In this document: piece after piece, positions 6,001 to 8,234 of the stretch
Position numbering within the stretch: position 1 is the stretch's first letter
How the letters are laid out: the number at the start of each line of letters is the position of its first letter
NCBI GenBank assembly: GCA_934667295.1
Contig: CAKULR010000071.1
Span: 1 to 8,234 of the forward strand
Length of the DNA stretch: 8,234 nucleotides
Reading direction: 5' to 3'
Source of the DNA: an uncultured Kiritimatiellota bacterium
Lineage (GTDB): Bacteria > Verrucomicrobiota > Kiritimatiellia > RFP12 > UBA1067
Notes under the pieces: generated by a model
Seen by the model: only the letters and a program-made list of their open reading frames with translations
Databases searched by the model: none
Told to the model about the DNA's origin: nothing
Position numbers and translations under genes: made by a program

Positions 6001-6121
6001 GGGTGTTTGGCGATACCCTGCTTAAGACACGGTGATGAGGGCACGCCATCCTTTTTGTGCGCATTCGGGAAATGCGAAACGGCCGCGTAAGAAATTGCGT
6101 TCGGCGGGCCGTATCTTGCAG

Positions 6122-6808
6122 ATGAAGCACTGCAACGACAACGTTCCCTCCCGGATGGCGGAAACGCCGCTCTTCTCGAACCTGTCCGAATCCGTCCGCG
6201 TGGAATTGGCTGCGGAACTCAACGTGCGCGTAAGGACCTGCGAGGCCGGGGAACTCGTGGCGCACGAGTCCATGCCCGCATCCGAGATCGTCTGCGTCCT
6301 TGAAGGGCGGCTCAACGTCTACGAGCATGGGTTCAAGGATGACAACTGCCATCTCGTCCACAGGCTGTACCCCGGCGAAGTCTACGGCGCGTCGTTTCCC
6401 GCGCTCGACCTGGCGGCCAGTCCCGGCATGCTGACCGCCGCCGAGCGGACACGGATTCTTGTCTGTGACGTCGAACCGGTACGGAAGCTGGTCCATTCGT
6501 GTGCGTACCCCATGTTCATCGTGAACCTCTATGCCGCCGCCGTCCGCCAGGGATTCCATGCCTGGCGCAAGCTGGCCCTGCTCAGCTGCTACGAGATCGC
6601 CGACCGGGTCCTCCTCCACCTCAAATGGCAGCGCGATGCGGGCGATGCCGCGCCGGTTCGGGTCTCCGAACTCGCCACCTACCTCGGCGTCAACCGCACG
6701 GCTCTCTACCGCACCATCGACAAACTGAAGAAATCCGGATACGTGGCGGTCACCCACGGACGAATCGAATTGCTCGAAGACGGAAGCGAAGAGGCTTCGC
6801 ACACGTAA
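6122..6808 (+). CDS. Crp/Fnr-family transcriptional regulator (228 aa)
   Basis: Residues 17-120 fit the cyclic-nucleotide-binding-like beta barrel: PLFSNLSE at 16-23, EAGELVAHES at 41-50, LEGRLNVYE at 60-68, LYPGEVYG at 82-89. A dimerisation helix spans about 130-150. A winged helix-turn-helix follows, with VSELATYLGVNRTALYRTID at 181-200 as the HTH. In the family this binds palindromic DNA as a dimer and responds to an effector. No Fnr-like N-terminal four-cysteine set is evident, so the effector is unknown. Start choice: the frame opens at GTG 6032 and ATG 6035, but codons before 6122 lack the strong GC3 of the gene and encode a basic, unfolded-looking tail. ATG 6155 is a third option. No start has a convincing Shine-Dalgarno. 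The gene has its own promoter and a structured leader. A 6-bp hairpin (6786-6800) lies at the very end of the frame, and the stop codon falls inside a tandem repeat. Confidence 0.85.
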   Translation: MKHCNDNVPSRMAETPLFSNLSESVRVELAAELNVRVRTCEAGELVAHESMPASEIVCVLEGRLNVYEHGFKDDNCHLVHRLYPGEVYGASFPALDLAASPGMLTAAERTRILVCDVEPVRKLVHSCAYPMFIVNLYAAAVRQGFHAWRKLALLSCYEIADRVLLHLKWQRDAGDAAPVRVSELATYLGVNRTALYRTIDKLKKSGYVAVTHGRIELLEDGSEEASHT

Positions 6809-6840
6809 AAGAGATTCCGTACACGTAGAAGGGATTTCGT
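6801..6840 (+). repeat. 20-bp tandem repeat spanning the regulator's stop codon
   Basis: Units 6801-6820 and 6821-6840 agree at 17 of 20 positions; all three differences are transitions. The first unit contains the regulator's last codons and TAA stop (6806-6808); the second has the equivalent TAG. Confidence 0.8.
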
Positions 6841-6864
6841 GTCGGAACGTTCCGACGCGAAATC
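6833..6864. repeat. 32-bp near-perfect palindrome
   Basis: GTCGGAACGTTCCGAC (6841-6856) is a perfect 16-bp palindrome, flanked by GATTTCGT and GCGAAATC, which pair except for one G-T. Its right half is the left end of the D element at 6848; its left half resembles a D right end, so it looks like two element ends abutting. It lacks a T-run and is not an obvious terminator, though it could stabilise the regulator mRNA. Confidence 0.75.
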
Positions 6865-7097
6865 GCGTATTCAAGGTTGCATTCAGGTCGAAGGTTGAAA
6901 ACGGTTTTACCTTTACATGAATGTGCTTTTAAATGAATTATTGTGCTATGAATTGTTATATTTGCAATGGATTGTGATATTTCACATTACGTGGTCTATT
7001 GATTTTAGACATTCGTGTGGCACATGGAATTCCTTACGCACTGAAATCTCATCTGCGGACGAGGGGCAGAAGGATTGTGCGATTTCGCGTCGGAACG
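6848..7097. mobile_element. D1: MITE-like 250-bp unit with 19-bp perfect inverted ends
   Basis: CGTTCCGACGCGAAATCGC at 6848-6866 is exactly inverted at 7079-7097. The interior, especially 6893-7020, is AT-rich, in sharp contrast with the surrounding GC-rich DNA, and holds no gene I can support. No target-site duplication is evident. A diverged relative lies at 7772-7949: the two share both ends and the segment before the right end (about 7031-7097 and 7888-7952). The right end is followed by a further inverted copy of TCGGAACG (CGTTCCGA at 7101-7108). It encodes no transposase, so it would need one in trans. It could equally be an immobile intergenic repeat. Confidence 0.6.
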
Positions 7098-7133
7098 GCA
7101 CGTTCCGAAACTTGGTGCAGTGTAGAAGGGATG

Positions 7134-7180
7134 GCGCGCAATGTACCCGCGCCGCCTCGGCGCGTGGCGTTCGAACGGAT
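7134..7180 (+). repeat. B repeat, copy 1
   Basis: The unit contains GTACCCG, then a hairpin CGCGCCG (7148-7154), loop CCT, CGGCGCG (7158-7164), then TGGCGTTCGAACGGAT. Two further copies (7450-7497 and 7993-8040) share nearly all positions but have a four-base loop. Confidence 0.85.
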
Positions 7181-7212
7181 CAATCTCACAGTATCATGTA
7201 GTATCATGCGCT

Positions 7213-7261
7213 ACCGGGACGGGACATGTGCCACCGGGAGGGTCGCGCTCCTGCGCGACCG
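7213..7261 (+). repeat. A repeats: one degenerate and one intact GGGAGGG hairpin word
   Basis: The intact copy is 7234-7261: CCGGGAGG leads into stem GGTCGCGC (7241-7248), loop TCCT, GCGCGACC (7253-7260). Just upstream, from 7213, CCGGGACGGGACATG is a decayed version; its left flank GTATCATGCG matches the flank GTACCATGCG of the copy at 7521. The flank itself is duplicated in tandem (GTATCATG at 7191 and 7201). Confidence 0.75.
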
Positions 7262-7301
7262 TGAAGGTTGGGGACTGTCCTCATGCGTGCGTGGATGGTT
7301 G

Positions 7302-7322
7302 GCCTCCGGCCGGTTAACACGG
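7302..7322 (+). repeat. C direct repeat, copy 1 (21 bp)
   Basis: The 21 bases, GCCTCCGGCCGG then TTAACACGG, are identical to the last 21 bases of the window (8214-8234). They contain a CCGGCCGG palindrome. The preceding GGTTGGCCTCCG occurs again at 7361-7372. Confidence 0.85.
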
Positions 7323-7400
7323 AGCGCGCGGAGGTACGGGGACACGGAGAGTGTTTTTGAGGTTGGCCTCCGCACGGCTTCATCCACCATCCGTCCATTT

Positions 7401-7427
7401 CGGGAGGGTCGCGCTCCTGCGCGACCG
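7401..7427 (+). repeat. A repeat, copy 2
   Basis: CGGGAGG followed by stem GGTCGCGC (7407-7414), loop TCCT and GCGCGACC (7419-7426). The hairpin is identical to the copy at 7241-7260. It precedes the B copy at 7450, the reverse of the order elsewhere. Confidence 0.85.
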
Positions 7428-7449
7428 GGGGCCGTCCGGCGTAGGCTCG

Positions 7450-7497
7450 GCACGCGAAGTACCCGCGCCGCCCTCGGCGCGTGGCGTCCGAACGGAT
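7450..7497 (+). repeat. B repeat, copy 2
   Basis: Same unit as 7134-7180, with stem CGCGCCG / CGGCGCG and loop CCCT, followed by TGGCGTCCGAACGGAT. An A copy follows 23 bases later. Confidence 0.85.
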
Positions 7498-7520
7498 TAG
7501 GTCCGCAGTACCATGCGTCG

Positions 7521-7548
7521 CCGGGAGGGACGTGCTCCGTCGCGTCCG
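7521..7548 (+). repeat. A repeat, copy 3 (variant stem)
   Basis: CCGGGAGG precedes stem GGACGTG (7528-7534), loop CTCCGT, CGCGTCC (7541-7547). The stem bases differ from copies 1 and 2, yet pairing is kept with one G-U. TTCACAC follows, as in the copy at 8046. Confidence 0.8.
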
Positions 7549-7570
7549 TTCACACGGATTGCCGTCCACC

Positions 7571-7628
7571 CATCTGTGTAGATCCGTGTCAGGCGAATCA
7601 GTATCTGTGGAAATCTGTGGTTAATTTC
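7571..7628 (-). repeat. CACAGAT/ACACGGAT-type intergenic repeat
   Basis: Read on the minus strand the segment runs AATTAACCACAGATTTC, CACAGATACTGAT, TGACACGGAT, then ACACAGATGG. It is a degenerate series of ACACAGAT/ACACGGAT words. Similar strings are common between genes in several bacterial groups, including Verrucomicrobia. No coding function is apparent. Confidence 0.7.
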
Positions 7629-7646
7629 CTCCCTCCCCATTATTTA

Positions 7647-7694
7647 CCACTGAACACACAGAAATGCCCTTCGGGCGACACGGAGGTGGCTGAG
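7647..7694 (+). repeat. E repeat, copy 1: ACACAGAA-flanked mini-hairpin
   Basis: CCACTGAACACACAGAA (7647-7663) is followed by a 4-bp hairpin GCCC, TTC, GGGC (7666-7676), then GACACGGAGGTGGCTGAG. The loop is C-TTC-G, that is C-GAA-G on the other strand. Confidence 0.75.
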
Positions 7695-7771
7695 AAAGGG
7701 AGGCGCTTTGTACTTTTCAGCCATACTTCCGCCTCATAATCCTAATCTATGGGGCTTCTGTACCGAAACAC

Positions 7772-7949
7772 TCCGAAGCGAAGTCTCGCATTTAGGGTGG
7801 TGGTTGGATCTGTTCGACTTAAATCAGTTATCCGGCTGTAGTCTCGTTCTATTCATATGTTATATCATCCGTGTTGTTGGAAGAGAATCTTACGCATGAA
7901 AATCTCATCCAAGGATGAAGGTGGAATGATTGTGGGATTTCGTTTCGGA
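7772..7949. mobile_element. D2: diverged MITE-like unit (178 bp) related to D1
   Basis: Ends 7772-7790 and 7931-7949 are inverted repeats with 15 of 19 Watson-Crick matches; the other four positions are all G-T/T-G, so a plus-strand RNA would pair across the full 19. Both ends and the segment before the right end match D1 (for example CTTACGCA, AATCTCATC, GATTGTG, GATTTCG, TCGGAACGG). The interior is shorter than in D1 and moderately AT-rich. No gene or transposase is present, and I see no target-site duplication. Confidence 0.55.
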
Positions 7950-7956
7950 ACGGTGT

Positions 7957-7977
7957 GGGATTGGAATGGGGATGGGG
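7957..7977 (+). repeat. G-rich word related to the 2913-2944 spacer
   Basis: Three G-tracts (7957-7959, 7968-7971, 7974-7977) with an interrupting GG lie directly after the D2 right end. The string GATTGGAATGGGGATGGGG closely resembles the reverse complement of the C-rich spacer between the cyclohydrolase and EIIA genes. Confidence 0.5.
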
Positions 7978-7992
7978 TATCTGTCTGACCCT

Positions 7993-8040
7993 GGCGCACA
8001 ATGTACCCGCGCCGCCCTCGGCGCGTGGCATCCGAACAGT
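7993..8040 (+). repeat. B repeat, copy 3
   Basis: Same unit as the copies at 7134 and 7450, with the CGCGCCG/CGGCGCG stem and CCCT loop; the tail reads TGGCATCCGAACAGT. As in copy 1, it begins GGCGC(A/G)CAATGTACCCG. The A copy starts five bases later. Confidence 0.85.
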
Positions 8041-8045
8041 TCTAT

Positions 8046-8073
8046 CCGGGAGGGACGCGCTCCGTCGCGTCCG
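8046..8073 (+). repeat. A repeat, copy 4
   Basis: CCGGGAGG then stem GGACGCG (8053-8059), loop CTCCGT, CGCGTCC (8066-8072), followed by TTCACAC. It is the fully Watson-Crick version of the copy at 7521. Confidence 0.85.
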
Positions 8074-8077
8074 TTCA

Positions 8078-8195
8078 CACTACAGAACACACAGAAGCCG
8101 CTTCGCGGCACACTGAAGCCACTGAACTCACCCTCCATCCCCAACACGCTCCGTGTGTTCAGTGACGGCCTTCGGCCGTTCTGTGTGTTCGGTGG
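8078..8195. repeat. E repeats, copies 2 and 3, in opposite orientation
   Basis: Copy 2 (8078-8127) reads ACAGAACACACAGAA, hairpin GCCGC, TTC, GCGGC (8097-8109), then ACACTGAAGCCACTGAAC. Copy 3 (8152-8195) is inverted: GTGTGTTCAGTG, hairpin ACGGCC, TTC, GGCCGT (8165-8179), then TCTGTGTGTTCGGTGG. Stem sequences differ from each other and from copy 1, but each forms a perfect stem closing C-TTC-G. The flanking words form a larger inverted repeat. Confidence 0.75.
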
Positions 8196-8213
8196 TAAAA
8201 AACACCCTGCCCC

Positions 8214-8234
8214 GCCTCCGGCCGGTTAACACGG
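8214..8234 (+). repeat. C direct repeat, copy 2 (21 bp, reaches window end)
   Basis: Identical over 21 bases to 7302-7322. The window stops at its last base, so the match may extend further. The first copy continues with AGCGCGCGGAGG. Confidence 0.8.

Larger units (their letters stand above)
6809..8234. other. Gene-free repeat island, at least 1.4 kb
   Basis: No supportable gene lies downstream of the regulator. Frames of up to 246 codons exist but run across several unrelated repeat copies, have no domain and no ribosome site. The stretch is a mosaic of repeat families D, B, A, C and E, detailed separately, with AT-rich DNA only inside the D units. It continues beyond the window end. Confidence 0.8.

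Noticed and set aside
6032..6121. Thirty-residue N-terminal extension of the regulator from GTG 6032 / ATG 6035
   Set aside because: Third-position GC drops, the peptide is basic and unlike family N-termini, and no ribosome site precedes it; kept only as an alternative start.
6786..6800. GCGAAG-AGG-CTTCGC hairpin as terminator of the regulator
   Set aside because: It lies inside the coding frame, has only six pairs and no T-run.
5828..6874. Minus-strand frame of 348 codons opposite the Crp/Fnr-family gene
   Set aside because: The plus strand has clear cNMP-like and HTH domains; this frame has none.
6893..7020. AT-rich stretch as promoter or origin
   Set aside because: No convincing -35/-10 pair, DnaA-box cluster or downstream gene; it is the interior of D1.
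6999..7739. Plus-strand frame of 246 codons in the repeat island
   Set aside because: It crosses the D1 right end, B, A, C and CACAGAT repeats; strings such as REGRAPARPG are translations of the A repeat. No ribosome site or domain.
7930..8229. Plus-strand frame of 99 codons near the window end
   Set aside because: It consists wholly of translated D2, B, A and E repeat copies.
6801..8234. CRISPR array
   Set aside because: Repeats are hairpin families of different length and irregular spacing, with no constant repeat/unique spacer pattern and no cas gene.

Overview
The window comes from a GC-rich bacterium. Coding stretches are extremely G/C-rich at third codon positions, and the gene-free stretches are crowded with small palindromic repeats. 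Coiled-coil proteins with tandem GYF_2-like domains, an IMP cyclohydrolase lacking its usual formyltransferase half, a zinc-ribbon/PTS-EIIA fusion, and intergenic words of the 'CACAGAT/ACACGGA' and 'GGGAGGG-CGCGC' types together point to the PVC group, most likely Kiritimatiellota/Verrucomicrobiota. That assignment is inference from gene content and repeat style; there is no phylogenetic marker here.

Layout. Bases 1-137 are a repeat-rich leader with three small hairpins, ending in an extended -10 element directly before the first gene. Two consecutive genes (138-1022 and 1043-2158) encode relatives with the same plan: two N-terminal GYF_2-like modules, then long coiled coil. They look like a two-gene operon. 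A promoter and a good ribosome site precede a stand-alone IMP cyclohydrolase (2231-2911). A C-rich spacer with G-quadruplex potential on the opposite strand leads to a zinc-ribbon plus PTS EIIA fusion protein (2955-3791). Two tRNA genes, Gly(TCC) then Leu(CAA), run on the minus strand (3966-3802) from a strong sigma70-type promoter. Back to back with that promoter is an extended -10 element for a GspE/PilB-type secretion or pilus ATPase (4055-5752).

The 369 bases between the ATPase and the next gene hold a terminator-like hairpin, a promoter with an operator-like palindrome in its -35 region, and a long hairpin ending in a T-run inside the leader. A Crp/Fnr-family regulator follows (6122-6808). 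The leader suggests attenuation, or a separate small RNA of about 110 nt.

Bases 6809-8234 hold no gene that I can support. They are a mosaic of at least five repeat families: MITE-like units with 19-bp inverted ends (here D), hairpin words B and A, a 21-bp direct repeat C, and ACACAGAA-flanked hairpins E. Part of the order recurs (D, B, A, then C). The long frames in this stretch are read-through of repeats, not proteins.

The genes do not form one obvious pathway: purine synthesis, PTS-linked regulation, secretion or pilus assembly, and transcription control sit side by side. The most novel material is the non-coding repeat architecture and the pair of GYF/coiled-coil proteins.
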